Shown piece after piece: positions 1 through 9,529 of a stretch of DNA of 64,000 nucleotides. Below the pieces are notes generated by a model. It was given only the letters and a program-made list of their open reading frames with translations. It did no database searches and was not told the origin of the DNA. The stretch's first letter is position 1. The number at the start of each line of letters is the position of its first letter. Source of the stretch: Chryseobacterium indologenes (GTDB lineage Bacteria > Bacteroidota > Bacteroidia > Flavobacteriales > Weeksellaceae). The position numbers were made by a program, and so were the translations under genes. The stretch lies in NCBI GenBank assembly GCA_016025055.1, contig CP065590.1:1426001-1490000 (forward strand). The letters run 5' to 3'.

Positions 1-1255
1 TCTTGAGTTTCAACTCTTTTTTGATATCGTTTTGGGTGAAAAGACTTCTGCATTCTCCTCTTGAATGGGCTCTTCCCGCACCGTGTGAAGCAGAATTCAA
101 AGACTCCGGGTTTCCTTTTCCGCGGACGATAAATCCTTTTTCGGTCATTGATCCGGGAATCATTCCCAATTCATTTTCGTTGGCAGGAGTGGCTCCTTTT
201 CTGTGAACAATAACTTCTTTTCCGTTGTGAATTTCCTTCCATGCAAAATTATGATGGTTCTCAATCCTGGCTTTCACTCTACCGCCGACGGCTTTCACCA
301 ATCTTCTGTGGATGTCGTCATGGCAGGCGGAAGCATAGTCTCCGGCGAGGTTCATGGCAGTCCAGTATTCCAATCCGAGGTGTGTACTGAGGTCAAGCCA
401 GGCAAACTGTTGTGCTTCTTTGGGTAGAGGGCATTGGTCTGCAGCTACTCTTGAATAATACTGGGCAATCTCTGCTCCCAATCCTCTGGAACCGCTATGA
501 GAAAGTATTCCCAGATATTTTCCTTTGGGAAGGCCGATCTGGTCTTCTTCTTCAGTGATTTCCACTTCCCCGAATTCTACGAAGTGATTTCCACCGCCGG
601 AAGATCCCATTTGCTTGATGGCTTTACCTTTTAATCTTCTTAAAACCGGAATGAGATCAAAAGTATCCCTTTCGAAAATCTCATGGTCTATGTGAGACTT
701 ATGGGTCTCATACATTCCGAATTTTGTATGTTCTGCAAGGGCTTTTTCATATTTATCCCTTGCTCCGTTGAGATATGAAACCGGCGTATCCAAAATACTG
801 AGGCTCATTCTGCAACCTATATCCATGCCTACTCCGTAAGGAATGACTGCATTTTCTACGGCAAGAACTCCTCCGATCGGAAGCCCATATCCGCTGTGGG
901 CATCAGGCATTAAAGCGCCCTGTGTAGAAACCGGTAGTTTCAGTGCGGTGTACAGCTGGTTTTTTGCTTCTTCTGAAATATTGTTCCCAAAGATCTGAAA
1001 TGAGGCGCGCTGTGAATTCAGCTGTCTTTTTTCTGTCTTTTTTGAAGAAAGCAATGTTTCTGCGATCTGCCCGAAGGTTAAGTCTTTTTCAAAATTCTCC
1101 GGATTAATCAGGATTTCTTTTAAAAGAGATTTTACGTGATGAATATTTTTGGTTGCAAAATTTCTTTTCATGACTTCCAAAGCAACATTTACACTTTGAT
1201 TGTTCGGATAGCCTAGTTTTAATATATCTTTTCCTTTTAGTTTTAAATTTCCCAT
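1..1255 (-). CDS. rtcB: RtcB-family RNA ligase (3' end outside the window)
   Basis: RtcB joins 2',3'-cyclic phosphate or 3'-phosphate RNA ends to 5'-OH ends using GTP and Mn2+, in RNA repair. The reverse strand from ATG 1255 reads open to base 1 and shows the family signatures in order: MPDAHSGYGLPIGG, YGVGMDIGCRMS, GGGNHFVE, HSGSRGLG and, near the edge, SASHGAGRAHSRG, which holds the histidine that takes GMP in characterised RtcB proteins. About 418 codons are visible and the C-terminus is missing. The gene lies 27 bp after the hypothetical gene at 1283-2020, probably in one operon with it. No archease gene is visible beside it. Confidence 0.93.
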   Translation of the reverse strand, partial: MGNLKLKGKDILKLGYPNNQSVNVALEVMKRNFATKNIHHVKSLLKEILINPENFEKDLTFGQIAETLLSSKKTEKRQLNSQRASFQIFGNNISEEAKNQLYTALKLPVSTQGALMPDAHSGYGLPIGGVLAVENAVIPYGVGMDIGCRMSLSILDTPVSYLNGARDKYEKALAEHTKFGMYETHKSHIDHEIFERDTFDLIPVLRRLKGKAIKQMGSSGGGNHFVEFGEVEITEEEDQIGLPKGKYLGILSHSGSRGLGAEIAQYYSRVAADQCPLPKEAQQFAWLDLSTHLGLEYWTAMNLAGDYASACHDDIHRRLVKAVGGRVKARIENHHNFAWKEIHNGKEVIVHRKGATPANENELGMIPGSMTEKGFIVRGKGNPESLNSASHGAGRAHSRGECRSLFTQNDIKKELKLK

Positions 1256-1282
1256 TTTTTTGGTTTTAAATAATAGTCGGAC

Positions 1283-2020
1283 TTATACGTCCTGAAAGCA
1301 TTCTGCAATCTCTTTTGCAGAAAGTGCGCAGGTAAAATATTTCCCGCTTCTGATAAGATGTACATCTTCTTTTTGTGATCTCCACCGGTATGATTTACCA
1401 TAGATTTTTTTGTGGATAATCCCTACTGTTTTATGCTGCTGCAGACAAGCTTCCAGCTCTGCAATTTCTTTTTCCATCTCAAAGTCTACAGGCTTATAGT
1501 GGGTAATCATATTGGGTCTTATCCTTAAGGTAAACCTCCATGGCTCAGTAAATTCGTAGTATACTTCGTTGCATTTCCGATAAGGGCAGTATTCTTCGTA
1601 TTTCAGGAAATATTGTCTTTCCCTTGCTGTAAGTCCCAGTTTCGGATCATTCCAGGACCAGGAAGAGATCGTCTTGAGCTTTTGTTCTTTTTCGACATAT
1701 ATTCTCCTCCCGAATTTCCTTTTCTTTTTGAGAAACTGGCGGCTTTCGGAGTACATCCAGGTATTGATTTTCCTTAGAATTTCTTCAAAAAATTCTCCAT
1801 CTTTGGATCTCATGACGTCATCCCTGACGACAAAGAATCTTACAAATCCCCTTTGATAAGGACTATCTAAAGGAATCGGCGGAGTATTTCTCTTTATTTT
1901 CCAAAGTTCTTCACTACGTTTAAACTTTTTTCTGATCTGTTTTTCTACATCTTTTCTTTTTGTTCTTTTTCTGCTCCTCAGATTTCTTAAGCGAAGGGAC
2001 AGAAGGTAATCATTTTCCAT
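1283..2020 (-). CDS. Hypothetical basic protein upstream of rtcB
   Basis: A 245-residue protein that I do not recognise. The first 40 residues are very rich in Lys and Arg (for example RNLRSRKRTKRKDVEKQIRK), which would suit RNA or nucleic-acid binding. The middle is rich in Trp and Tyr (SWSWNDPKLG, YCPYRKCNEVYYEF). There is no signal peptide or membrane segment. It ends 27 bp before rtcB on the same strand and is probably co-transcribed, so a role in RNA handling is possible but is inference only. An inverted repeat lies 68 bp upstream of its start. Confidence 0.75.
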   Translation of the reverse strand: MENDYLLSLRLRNLRSRKRTKRKDVEKQIRKKFKRSEELWKIKRNTPPIPLDSPYQRGFVRFFVVRDDVMRSKDGEFFEEILRKINTWMYSESRQFLKKKRKFGRRIYVEKEQKLKTISSWSWNDPKLGLTARERQYFLKYEEYCPYRKCNEVYYEFTEPWRFTLRIRPNMITHYKPVDFEMEKEIAELEACLQQHKTVGIIHKKIYGKSYRWRSQKEDVHLIRSGKYFTCALSAKEIAECFQDV

Positions 2021-2087
2021 GTTAAGACACAGGATATCAGATACAAGACCAATAAATAAAGATCTGTTTTGTATCTTTTCCTTTTTT

Positions 2088-2105
2088 CAACTAAAATATT
2101 AGTTG
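2088..2105. promoter_or_regulatory. Perfect inverted repeat, possible operator for the rtcB operon
   Basis: CAACTAA-N4-TTAGTTG, a perfect 7-bp palindrome with a 4-nt centre, sits upstream of the gene pair that ends in rtcB. There is no T tract right after it, so it looks more like a regulator site than a terminator. No convincing -7 box was found next to it. Confidence 0.4.
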
Positions 2106-2218
2106 ATGCATTGACAATGACGGACATATATTGTTTTGAGATTAGACTCATCCAATTTTTTATCCTTTAACGACACTAAAAGATTTCGGGGAAACTTAAG
2201 TTTGAAATATTGCGCAAT

Positions 2219-2252
2219 AAAAAAACCCGAAATCTATATGACTCCGGGTGTT
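2219..2252 (-). terminator. Rho-independent terminator of a short reverse-strand transcript
   Basis: On the reverse strand ACCCGGA pairs with TTCGGGT around a short loop and is followed by seven T residues. No long gene lies upstream on this strand; the only source is the short transcript starting near 2388. Confidence 0.65.
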
Positions 2253-2390
2253 GATATTTCTTTGTACTATTATTCTAAGACTGTACCAAACCACGAAGCC
2301 TTACCACGAAAAGTGGCAATCCAACTGTAGAATTCTGTTTATTTCTGAACATTGCTTCGTTGTTTTTAAATGGTTAAACTTGATTTTCAG
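2219..2390 (-). ncRNA. Putative short transcript of about 170 nt with a 25-codon ORF
   Basis: The reverse strand has a Bacteroidota-type promoter at 2394-2423 and a terminator at 2219-2252, with no known gene between. The stretch contains an ATG ORF (2352 to 2275) coding for MFRNKQNSTVGLPLFVVRLR plus five residues, and a small CCAC/GTGG hairpin. It could be a small RNA, a leader-type peptide or a small protein gene. No family was recognised. Promoter and terminator are seen directly; transcription is inferred. Confidence 0.45.
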
Positions 2391-2393
2391 GTG

Positions 2394-2423
2394 CAAATAT
2401 ATAACTATTTTTCAAATGTTCAA
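2394..2423 (-). promoter_or_regulatory. Promoter of the short reverse-strand transcript
   Basis: Reverse strand: TTG at 2423-2421, a 19-nt spacer, then TATATTTG at 2401-2394. This matches the Bacteroidota -33/-7 pattern. Confidence 0.55.
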
Positions 2424-2459
2424 TTTTTTAAATCTTATTTTTGTGAAAAAATTAATTTC

Positions 2460-3305
2460 ATGCATAGACTTTTGTTAGGCTTACTTCCGCTATTGTTTAT
2501 CGGGTGTAAGAAAGAATCCACAGCAAAAAAAGAAGAAGTAAAGGTGTTGGACAAGGCTTGTTATTCAACCGGTTTCATGAAAAAAATCCTTGATCTTGAT
2601 GAAATGAAGGAACAGGCTAAATTTCTGGATTCTCTGACTAATGGGAAAAGCGGCATTGCCTTTTTAGTAGACAGTACAAAGGTTAATGGTATCTGGAACT
2701 ATTCTATTTCTGCGGGATATAACGGACCTGACCGTTTTGAAACGTATCATATTTTTCGGGCTTCGGGTAATGAATGTGATCAGCTGGAAATTATGGAACC
2801 TGTTTCGGGAGATTATATATCTATTGAAAAATGGAGAAAGGCAAAGACTGAGCCTGCACATGAAAAATCCGGCTTACAAAAGGGAAAATACAGTTTGCCT
2901 TTAGAAAGTCTTCCAAGAGTAGATGTCAAGTTTATAGAAACCGATTTCTTACCGGAAGGTTCAGAACAATATACCTGTGGGGAACCCAAGTTCAGATATT
3001 TTCCGTTAACGCAGTATAAAGGGATGGAGCTTATTCTCGTTCCGATGGATTGCGGAGATTTTGATTACCGCTACTACCTGCTTACTGTAGTAAAAAACAG
3101 CATCATCGGTGAAGCTTATGTAGAAGGCATTTGGTTCGATCCTGGAAAGGATGATAAGAAAGAAGAGTTCAGCAGCTATGAAATCAGTAAAAGCGGTAAG
3201 GTGACCGTCACTACGGATCATACCTTAGATGGGGAGAGCCAAAGCATCACCAAAGCATATTACCAGATTTTAGATGACGGTAAAATTGTTGAAATCAAGA
3301 AATAA
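2460..3305 (+). CDS. Hypothetical lipoprotein
   Basis: A 281-residue protein with no recognised family. Starting at ATG 2460 gives a clear lipoprotein signal, MHRLLLGLLPLLFIGCKKES, with the lipobox Cys at residue 16; an upstream in-frame start at 2370 would bury this signal and overlap the promoter region. A TATTTTTG -7 box at 2436-2443 places transcription start only about 10 nt before the ATG. It is expected to be anchored in a membrane facing the periplasm. The gene stands alone, ending in a hairpin terminator shared with the convergent mutase gene. Confidence 0.75.
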   Translation: MHRLLLGLLPLLFIGCKKESTAKKEEVKVLDKACYSTGFMKKILDLDEMKEQAKFLDSLTNGKSGIAFLVDSTKVNGIWNYSISAGYNGPDRFETYHIFRASGNECDQLEIMEPVSGDYISIEKWRKAKTEPAHEKSGLQKGKYSLPLESLPRVDVKFIETDFLPEGSEQYTCGEPKFRYFPLTQYKGMELILVPMDCGDFDYRYYLLTVVKNSIIGEAYVEGIWFDPGKDDKKEEFSSYEISKSGKVTVTTDHTLDGESQSITKAYYQILDDGKIVEIKK

Positions 3306-3308
3306 AAA

Positions 3309-3338
3309 AGCTGCTTCAAAATTGAAGCAGCTTTTTTT
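3309..3338. terminator. Bidirectional terminator between the lipoprotein and the mutase
   Basis: A 10-bp perfect stem (AGCTGCTTCA / TGAAGCAGCT) with an AAAT loop, A-rich on the left and T-rich on the right, between convergent genes. Confidence 0.85.
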
Positions 3339-3352
3339 ATGGTATTGCCTGT

Positions 3353-5485
3353 CTACTGATTGGAAGACTGGGCTAATAATCGTTCTAAAATCTCAACCGC
3401 ACATTTCGGAAGGTTGGTTCCCGGACCGAAGATAAAGTCGGCACCGTTTGCATACAGGAATTCATAATCCTGTTGAGGAATAACTCCTCCAACAACGATG
3501 GCAACATCGTCAGCTCCCAGTTTCTTAAGTTCTCCCACGACCTGAGGAACCAGTGTTTTGTGTCCTGCAGCGAGTGAAGATACTCCCAAAATGTGAATAT
3601 CATTTTCTACCGCCTGCTTGGCTACTTCTTCCGGAGTCTGGAACAATGGAGCAACATCTACATCAAATCCCATATCGGCAAATGCGGTAGCTACCACTTT
3701 CGCTCCTCTGTCATGCCCGTCCTGGCCCATTTTTGCGACCATGATCCTTGGACGTCGCCCTTCTTCTTCTTCAAATTTCTGAGTCAGATTAAGGGCTTTT
3801 TCAAAGTATTCGTTTTTACCTGCATTCATGGCATATACTCCAGAGATGGTTTTAATGTTTGCTTTATATCTTCCGAAGGTTTCTTCCATGGCATCGCTCA
3901 TTTCACCAAGAGTAACTCTTCTTCTTGCTGCTTCAATACACAATGCCAATAGGTTTCCTTTTCCTGTTTTAGCACTTTCACGGATATCGTTTAAGATTTG
4001 TGCCACGGCTTCAGGATTTCTTTCAGCTTTGATGGATTCAAGTCTTTCGATCTGTTTCCTGCGGACTTCTGTGTTATCAATATCAAGGATCTCGATGGCA
4101 TCCTGCTTTAATGATGACCTGAATGAATTGACTCCGATGATAAATTCTTCACCACTATCAATCTTTGCCTGTTTTTTGGCTGCGGCTTCTTCAATTCTCA
4201 TTTTCGGAATTCCGGCTTCAATGGCTTTGGTCATTCCGCCTTCCTGCTCTACCTCATCGATGTAGCGCATTGCCTCTTCAATCATTTGTTGGGTAAGGCT
4301 TTCTACTAAATTGCTTCCTCCCATAGGATCTACCACATCACATATTCCGCTTTCCTGCTGAAGAATAATCTGGGTATTCCTGGCAATTTTGGCTGAGTAG
4401 TCTGTAGGCAGGGCAATTGCTTCATCCAATGCATTGGTATGCAGGGATTGTGTTCCGCCTAATGCTGAAGATAGGGCTTCAATAGCTGTTCTTGTGATAT
4501 TATTGAAAGGTTCCTGTTCTGTCAGTGACCATCCTGAAGTCTGAGAATGGGTTCTTAATGCTAGAGATTTAGGATTCTGAGGGTTAAACTGCTTTAAAAG
4601 GGTCGCCCAGATATATCTTGCAGCACGCATTTTAGCAATTTCCATGAAGTGATTCATTCCGATCGCCCAGAAGAATGAAAGTCTGGGAGCGAAATCATCT
4701 ACATTCATGCCTGCTTTTATCCCTGTTCTTACATATTCAAGACCGTCTGCCAAGGTATAGGCCATTTCCAATACGGGAGTGGCTCCTGCTTCCTGCATAT
4801 GGTATCCTGAAATGGAAATGGAATTGAATTTCGGGATGTTCTGAGAAGTATATTCAAAAATATCTGCAATGATCTTCATGGAAGGTGCGGGCGGATAGAT
4901 GTAGGTATTTCTTACCATGAACTCCTTCAGAATGTCGTTCTGTATGGTTCCGGAAAGCAATTCCTGCTTTACTCCCTGTTCTTCGGCAGCGACAATATAG
5001 AAAGACAAAATCGGAAGTACGGCACCGTTCATCGTCATGGAAACAGAAATCTGGTCCAAAGGAATTTCGTTGAAAAGGATCTTCATATCTTCAACGGAAT
5101 CAATGGCTACTCCTGCTTTTCCAACGTCACCTACAACCCTTGTATGGTCAGAATCATATCCTCTGTGTGTAGCAAGGTCAAAAGCTACTGAGAGACCTTT
5201 CTGACCGGCAGCGAGATTTCTTCTGTAGAAAGCATTGGATTCTTCTGCCGTTGAGAAACCTGCGTACTGGCGGATTGTCCAGGGCTTTTGAACATACATG
5301 GTGGAATACGGTCCTCTCAGGTAAGGTTCAATTCCTGGAGAAGTCTGTGTTAATTCTTTATTTTTAACATCTACAGCTTTATAAGAAGATTTCAACTCCA
5401 ATCCATCTTTTTCGAATGGATAAATTTCAGTTTCCTTTTCAGTGATGTTAAATTGAGGAGTTTTGTTCTGAACTTCCCGTCTCAT
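3353..5485 (-). CDS. scpA: Methylmalonyl-CoA mutase, large subunit
   Basis: Interconverts (R)-methylmalonyl-CoA and succinyl-CoA with adenosylcobalamin, linking propionyl-CoA metabolism and the TCA cycle. The 710-residue length fits the family. The N-terminal TIM barrel carries [19 protein letters not shown] (about residue 80), [14 protein letters not shown] and VDPMGGSN. The C-terminal cobalamin domain has [10 protein letters not shown], with the DxHxxG ligand His at residue 591, followed by [14 protein letters not shown] and VVGGVIP. A partner small subunit is not in this window; in related bacteria it is usually next to the large one, so the gene standing alone is slightly unusual. The symbol mutA/mutB is also used for this family. 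Confidence 0.95.
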   Translation of the reverse strand: MRREVQNKTPQFNITEKETEIYPFEKDGLELKSSYKAVDVKNKELTQTSPGIEPYLRGPYSTMYVQKPWTIRQYAGFSTAEESNAFYRRNLAAGQKGLSVAFDLATHRGYDSDHTRVVGDVGKAGVAIDSVEDMKILFNEIPLDQISVSMTMNGAVLPILSFYIVAAEEQGVKQELLSGTIQNDILKEFMVRNTYIYPPAPSMKIIADIFEYTSQNIPKFNSISISGYHMQEAGATPVLEMAYTLADGLEYVRTGIKAGMNVDDFAPRLSFFWAIGMNHFMEIAKMRAARYIWATLLKQFNPQNPKSLALRTHSQTSGWSLTEQEPFNNITRTAIEALSSALGGTQSLHTNALDEAIALPTDYSAKIARNTQIILQQESGICDVVDPMGGSNLVESLTQQMIEEAMRYIDEVEQEGGMTKAIEAGIPKMRIEEAAAKKQAKIDSGEEFIIGVNSFRSSLKQDAIEILDIDNTEVRRKQIERLESIKAERNPEAVAQILNDIRESAKTGKGNLLALCIEAARRRVTLGEMSDAMEETFGRYKANIKTISGVYAMNAGKNEYFEKALNLTQKFEEEEGRRPRIMVAKMGQDGHDRGAKVVATAFADMGFDVDVAPLFQTPEEVAKQAVENDIHILGVSSLAAGHKTLVPQVVGELKKLGADDVAIVVGGVIPQQDYEFLYANGADFIFGPGTNLPKCAVEILERLLAQSSNQ

Positions 5486-5662
5486 ACTTTCAGATTTATT
5501 AGATGGCTAAATTTAAGCATTTTTAGAATAATAAATAAGCATTGCTATTCTGATGATTACGTGAGTTTTAAATGATATTCTCTCAAAATTAAATTCTGTT
5601 TAAAAATCTCATCAAAAGGCAATTATCACATAGTTGTCCCTTATTTACAATATAAATTTCAG

Positions 5663-5670
5663 TACCTTTG
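5663..5670 (+). promoter_or_regulatory. -7 promoter box (TACCTTTG)
   Basis: TACCTTTG matches TAnnTTTG and lies 27 nt before the ATG at 5697. The -33 element is weak. Confidence 0.4.
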
Positions 5671-5696
5671 TCACTGCAAACTATAAACTAAAAACC

Positions 5697-6473
5697 ATGA
5701 AAAAATTACTATTTTCTGCTGTCGCATTAATGGCTGCAAACTTTGCTTTTGCACAATTAACTCTAGAACATTCGTTCACCAATGAAGATGCTTTCGTTTA
5801 TTCCAGCCCCACAGAAACATTTTACGTTTCAAAGACCACTGATCATAAACTAAAGGTTTACAATTCGAGCTATACACTTTATAAGACAGTAACCGTTCCA
5901 ATGCCAGCAGGTTTTAATCGGTTAGATTTTTATGGCGAAGCATTTTCAATATCAAAAAATATATTTAATACTGACAGTAAATTTGAGTTTATGGTAAGCA
6001 TTTCTAATGATACTTATACTTCCTATAAACTAATATTAATTAATGAAGATGGAACATTGATCAAGGATTTCCATACAGATCCCAATAAATTGTACGATGG
6101 AGGCTTTAACGTTTTTCATGATGGTGCAACGAATACAAATAAGTTAATAGTTCATAGTGGGACAGCTTTCAATAATAGCAGTATTCCACTCACCGAAGTT
6201 TATTCTTTACCAACTTCGGTTTTGACAGCTAAAGAAATTCAGGCTGGGAGTCAATTATCTGCATTTCCTATTCCTACTAATAAAATACTAAATGTTGTAA
6301 ATCCCGGAAGTGGTGCGAATAAAATTGAGGTTTTTGATGTCACCGGAAAATTGGTTCTCAACCAATCTTTTTCAGCTTCAGAAGGTAAGATTTCAGTTGA
6401 TGTAGAAAGCCTTCCAAAGGGAATATATATTTATAAGATCGGGACTTTGAGCTCGAAGTTTACGAAGAATTAA
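5697..6473 (+). CDS. Secreted protein with C-terminal T9SS sorting domain
   Basis: A 258-residue secreted protein. ATG 5697 gives the signal peptide MKKLLFSAVALMAANFAFAQ; in-frame codons further upstream run into the promoter and are not used. The central part (residues 20-180) is of unknown function and has beta-rich, repeated-strand character. The last 75 residues are a type A T9SS sorting domain: AFPIPTNKILNV, IEVFDVTGKLVLNQ, LPKGIYIYKIG and a basic tail. The protein is expected to cross the outer membrane by T9SS and be released or anchored. It is monocistronic with its own promoter and terminator. Confidence 0.8.
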   Translation: MKKLLFSAVALMAANFAFAQLTLEHSFTNEDAFVYSSPTETFYVSKTTDHKLKVYNSSYTLYKTVTVPMPAGFNRLDFYGEAFSISKNIFNTDSKFEFMVSISNDTYTSYKLILINEDGTLIKDFHTDPNKLYDGGFNVFHDGATNTNKLIVHSGTAFNNSSIPLTEVYSLPTSVLTAKEIQAGSQLSAFPIPTNKILNVVNPGSGANKIEVFDVTGKLVLNQSFSASEGKISVDVESLPKGIYIYKIGTLSSKFTKN

Positions 6474-6493
6474 TCAATGCAGTGTTAATAAAT

Positions 6494-6524
6494 AAACCCC
6501 TGGATGAATTTCATCCGGGGGTTT
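6494..6524. terminator. Terminator, probably bidirectional
   Basis: A long stem, AACCCCTGGATGA pairing with TCATCCGGGGGTT, followed by TTTT. It lies between the T9SS cargo gene and the convergent peptidase gene. Confidence 0.8.
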
Positions 6525-6589
6525 TATATGATCAATGTTTATCTATCAGTCTTCCTTCTTGATCAGACTAATTTTTATAGTGTTCTGAA

Positions 6590-8692
6590 TTAAAGCTTTA
6601 CACCCATTTCAAACAATGCAAAAGAAAGCAGATCCGCGTTTTCACCGATTACCTGATCAGTTGATCTTCCGGCTCCATGCCCTGCATTCTTCTCGATTCT
6701 TAATAAAATAGGATTTTTACATGCCTGTTTTTCCTGAAGCTCAGCACCGAATTTGAATGAGTGAGCGGGAACTACCCTGTCATCATGGTCGCTGGTGATA
6801 ATCATGGTGGATGGATAGCAGGTTCCCGGCTTTACATTATGTACCGGAGAGTAAGATTTAAGATATTCAAACATTTCTTTGCTGTCTTCTGCTGTTCCGT
6901 AATCATATGACCAGCCCGCTCCGGCAGTAAATTTATTGTATCTCAACATATCCAGAACTCCAACTCCCGGAAAAGCTACTTTGGCAAGGTCCGGACGCAT
7001 GGTCATTGTTGCTCCCACCAATAAACCTCCGTTTGATCTTCCCGAAAGGGCCATATATTCTTTTGATGTATACCCTTTACTTTGCAGATATTCACCTGCT
7101 GCGATAAAGTCTTCAAATACATTTTTCTTCTGTTGCTTTGTGCCCGCATCATGCCATTTTTTACCATACTCACCGCCACCACGGATGTTCGGAACGGCGT
7201 AGATACCACCGTTTTCCATCCAGATCGCATTGACTACTGAAAAAGAAGGTTGTAAGCTGATGTTGAAGCCTCCGTAAGAATAGAGGATCGTAGGATTTTT
7301 ACCATTAAGCTTAGTTCCTTTTTTGTAGTTGATCATCATCGGAACTTTCGTACCGTCTTTGGATGTATAGAATACCTGTTCTGAAACATAATCGTCGGGA
7401 TTAAATTTCACTTTGGGTTTCTGGTATACTTCAGAGGTACCGGAATCTACGTTGAATTTATAGGTTGTTCCCGGAGTGATATAGTTGCTGAAAGAGTAAT
7501 AAACGTCTTTTTCTTTTTCTTTTCCTCCGAAACCTGAAATATTTCCTTTGCCCGGAAGCGTAATTTCTCTGATCAGCTTTCCTGTTTTATCAAACTGCTT
7601 CACCTGATCAATAGCATCCACCATATAGGTCGCAAAGAAATATCCACCACCTGACGAAATCCCCAACACATTATCTGTCTGTGGGATCACATCTTTCCAG
7701 GTCTCTGGAGCCGGATTAGCGATAGTCGTTTTTACAAGACGCATATTCGGGGCATCTTTGTCTGTTGAAATGAAAAGGGTATCTCCTTCTGTATCAACAA
7801 TACCGGCATTGATATCGAATCCTTTTACAATTTGCACGAAGTCGCCACCTTTCTTTAAATCTTTGATATACAATTCATTTCCGTTGGTTGCATTGGCTGC
7901 AGAAATGATAAGATATCTCTGATCTTCGGAAACACTTGCTCCCAGGTATCTTCTCGGTGTTTTTTCGCCTCCGAAGATCAGTTTATCTTCAGATTGTTTG
8001 GTGCCCAGCTTATGGAAGTATACCTTATGCTTATCGGTCATCCCGGAAAGTACTGTCCCTTCTTTAGGTTTGTCATAGCTTGAGTAATAGAATCCTTCGT
8101 CACCCTGCCATGAGATTCCGCTGAATTTTACATCCAACAAGGTATCATCGATCTGTTTTTTAGTGATGGCATCAATGATAATGATCTTGTTCCAGTCGCT
8201 ACCTCCTTCTGAGATAGAGTAAGCTGCCAGATTTCCTTTTTTATTGAAAGATAGATTAGAAAGCGATGTTGTTCCTTTTTCAGAGAATTTATTGGGATCT
8301 AAAAATACTTCGGTAGCTTTGGTTTTATTATGGGTTCTGTATAATACAGATTGGGCCTGTAGACCGTCATTTTTAGAATAATAGGTATAATCTCCTTCTT
8401 TAAAAGGGGCTGAAATCTTTTCATAATTCCAGATTTCTTTCAGCTGGTTTTTAATTTTATCTCTGAATGGAATTTTTGCAAGGTAATTCTGGCTGTACGC
8501 CACTTCTTCATCTACCCATTTCTTAGTGGCTTCAGAGTCGTTTTCAAGATCTCTGAAAGGATCCGCCACGGTGCTTCCAAAATACGTATCATTCTGGCTT
8601 CCTTTTACTGCTTTAGGATAATTCATTGTTTGAGAATAAAAAGACGCTGAAAACAGAACTCCAGCGGTTAATAACATAGGTTTAAAATTCAT
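6590..8692 (-). CDS. Prolyl oligopeptidase family serine peptidase (S9A), secreted
   Basis: Cleaves short peptides after proline. The 700 residues match the family length. The signal peptide MNFKPMLLTAGVLFSASFYS suggests export to the periplasm. Residues 40-430 form the beta-propeller. The alpha/beta hydrolase domain has the nucleophile in SGRSNGGLLV (Ser about 553), the acid in SDHDDRVVP (Asp about 635-638) and the base in NAGHGAG (His about 672), at nearly the same positions as in well-studied prolyl oligopeptidases. I chose ATG 8692 because the next upstream start, 8710, falls inside the -7 box at 8708-8715. Confidence 0.93.
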   Translation of the reverse strand: MNFKPMLLTAGVLFSASFYSQTMNYPKAVKGSQNDTYFGSTVADPFRDLENDSEATKKWVDEEVAYSQNYLAKIPFRDKIKNQLKEIWNYEKISAPFKEGDYTYYSKNDGLQAQSVLYRTHNKTKATEVFLDPNKFSEKGTTSLSNLSFNKKGNLAAYSISEGGSDWNKIIIIDAITKKQIDDTLLDVKFSGISWQGDEGFYYSSYDKPKEGTVLSGMTDKHKVYFHKLGTKQSEDKLIFGGEKTPRRYLGASVSEDQRYLIISAANATNGNELYIKDLKKGGDFVQIVKGFDINAGIVDTEGDTLFISTDKDAPNMRLVKTTIANPAPETWKDVIPQTDNVLGISSGGGYFFATYMVDAIDQVKQFDKTGKLIREITLPGKGNISGFGGKEKEKDVYYSFSNYITPGTTYKFNVDSGTSEVYQKPKVKFNPDDYVSEQVFYTSKDGTKVPMMINYKKGTKLNGKNPTILYSYGGFNISLQPSFSVVNAIWMENGGIYAVPNIRGGGEYGKKWHDAGTKQQKKNVFEDFIAAGEYLQSKGYTSKEYMALSGRSNGGLLVGATMTMRPDLAKVAFPGVGVLDMLRYNKFTAGAGWSYDYGTAEDSKEMFEYLKSYSPVHNVKPGTCYPSTMIITSDHDDRVVPAHSFKFGAELQEKQACKNPILLRIEKNAGHGAGRSTDQVIGENADLLSFALFEMGVKL

Positions 8693-8707
8693 AGTAAACG
8701 GTTTTCT

Positions 8708-8715
8708 CAAAAATA
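8708..8715 (-). promoter_or_regulatory. -7 promoter box of the peptidase gene
   Basis: TATTTTTG on the reverse strand. Its position rules out the start codon at 8710 and supports ATG 8692. Confidence 0.5.
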
Positions 8716-8736
8716 CGTAAAGTCTATGACATAAAA

Positions 8737-8761
8737 AAAGTCCCGAAAACCGGGACTTTAA
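8737..8761 (-). terminator. Terminator of the secreted-protein gene
   Basis: AAGTCCCG pairs with CGGGACTT around a short A-rich loop, followed on the reverse strand by a run of seven T residues, downstream of the gene ending at 8778. Confidence 0.75.
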
Positions 8762-8777
8762 TGTATTTTATTTTCAA

Positions 8778-9455
8778 TTATTCTTTCGTTCCAAAGCTAT
8801 CAAAATAAAAATCGGTAAGATCGGTGACAATCTGGTCCGGACTTCCGTTCCAATAGTATATTTTATCTCCTTCTTTAAGCTCATAAAGGGTAAACTCCTG
8901 GTCTGTAGTCACCGTTTTATCTGCATTTTTAAAATCCTGGGCGGCCCCAACCAAATATTTTTTAAGATCATCTGCTTTTATTTTCTTGGGATCTCCTGCA
9001 GGTGAAGGTGTAAGTTTTGAAGGAACCAGGAAGCTTACTGAATAGCTGATTTCAGCAATTTTCTGATCTTCCACATATTCATTAGGAACAACTTTTACGT
9101 TTTTTACGGTAAGTTTTCCGGTTTTAAAATTCCCCAGCATTCCTTTGAAATAGTCTTCGGCTTCTTTTTTACAGGCAGCAGCAGTTGCTTTAGGAAAAGC
9201 AGCAAGGAAATTCTCCACACTTGACTTCATCATCTCGTCTGAGCTTTCTTTAAAGTTTACCTGATAAGCATTCTGCCCTTCTACGGTAGGTCTTAAATAA
9301 TCATTCAGCTTGTTTAAAGAAGTTTCATCATTATTTACAAATGTTCCAAAGAAGAGTTCAAATGCCTCCTTAGGTTTTTTCACTTCTGTCTGGGCTGACA
9401 CATACTGTCCCATCATGGTAAGAAATACCAATAAAATAATTCTGTAGTTTTTCAT
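8778..9455 (-). CDS. Hypothetical secreted protein
   Basis: A 225-residue protein with a signal peptide (MKNYRIILLVFLTMMGQYVSAQ) and no recognised domain. It is Lys-, Asp- and Glu-rich and soluble, with a charged helical N-terminal half and a later segment (KIYYWNGSPDQIVTD) that could be a beta fold. It lies 75 bp downstream of prfA on the same strand, but a terminator separates them, so it is probably transcribed alone. It carries no T9SS domain and no lipobox and is expected to stay in the periplasm. Confidence 0.65.
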   Translation of the reverse strand: MKNYRIILLVFLTMMGQYVSAQTEVKKPKEAFELFFGTFVNNDETSLNKLNDYLRPTVEGQNAYQVNFKESSDEMMKSSVENFLAAFPKATAAACKKEAEDYFKGMLGNFKTGKLTVKNVKVVPNEYVEDQKIAEISYSVSFLVPSKLTPSPAGDPKKIKADDLKKYLVGAAQDFKNADKTVTTDQEFTLYELKEGDKIYYWNGSPDQIVTDLTDFYFDSFGTKE

Positions 9456-9485
9456 AGTTTATATTATTACATGATTTGAAAAAGA

Positions 9486-9512
9486 AAAGCCTCCGAAAAA
9501 TCAGAGGCTTTA
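9486..9512 (-). terminator. Terminator downstream of prfA
   Basis: AAGCCTC pairs with GAGGCTT around an A-rich loop; on the reverse strand it is followed by a T-rich stretch (TTTTCTTTTTC). It lies between prfA and the secreted-protein gene. Confidence 0.7.
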
Positions 9513-9529
9513 TTATATTTTTAAAACTT

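Noticed and set aside
3828..4265. A 145-codon plus-strand frame inside the mutase gene
   Set aside because: Shadow of the mutase coding strand; no promoter, start signal or family likeness.
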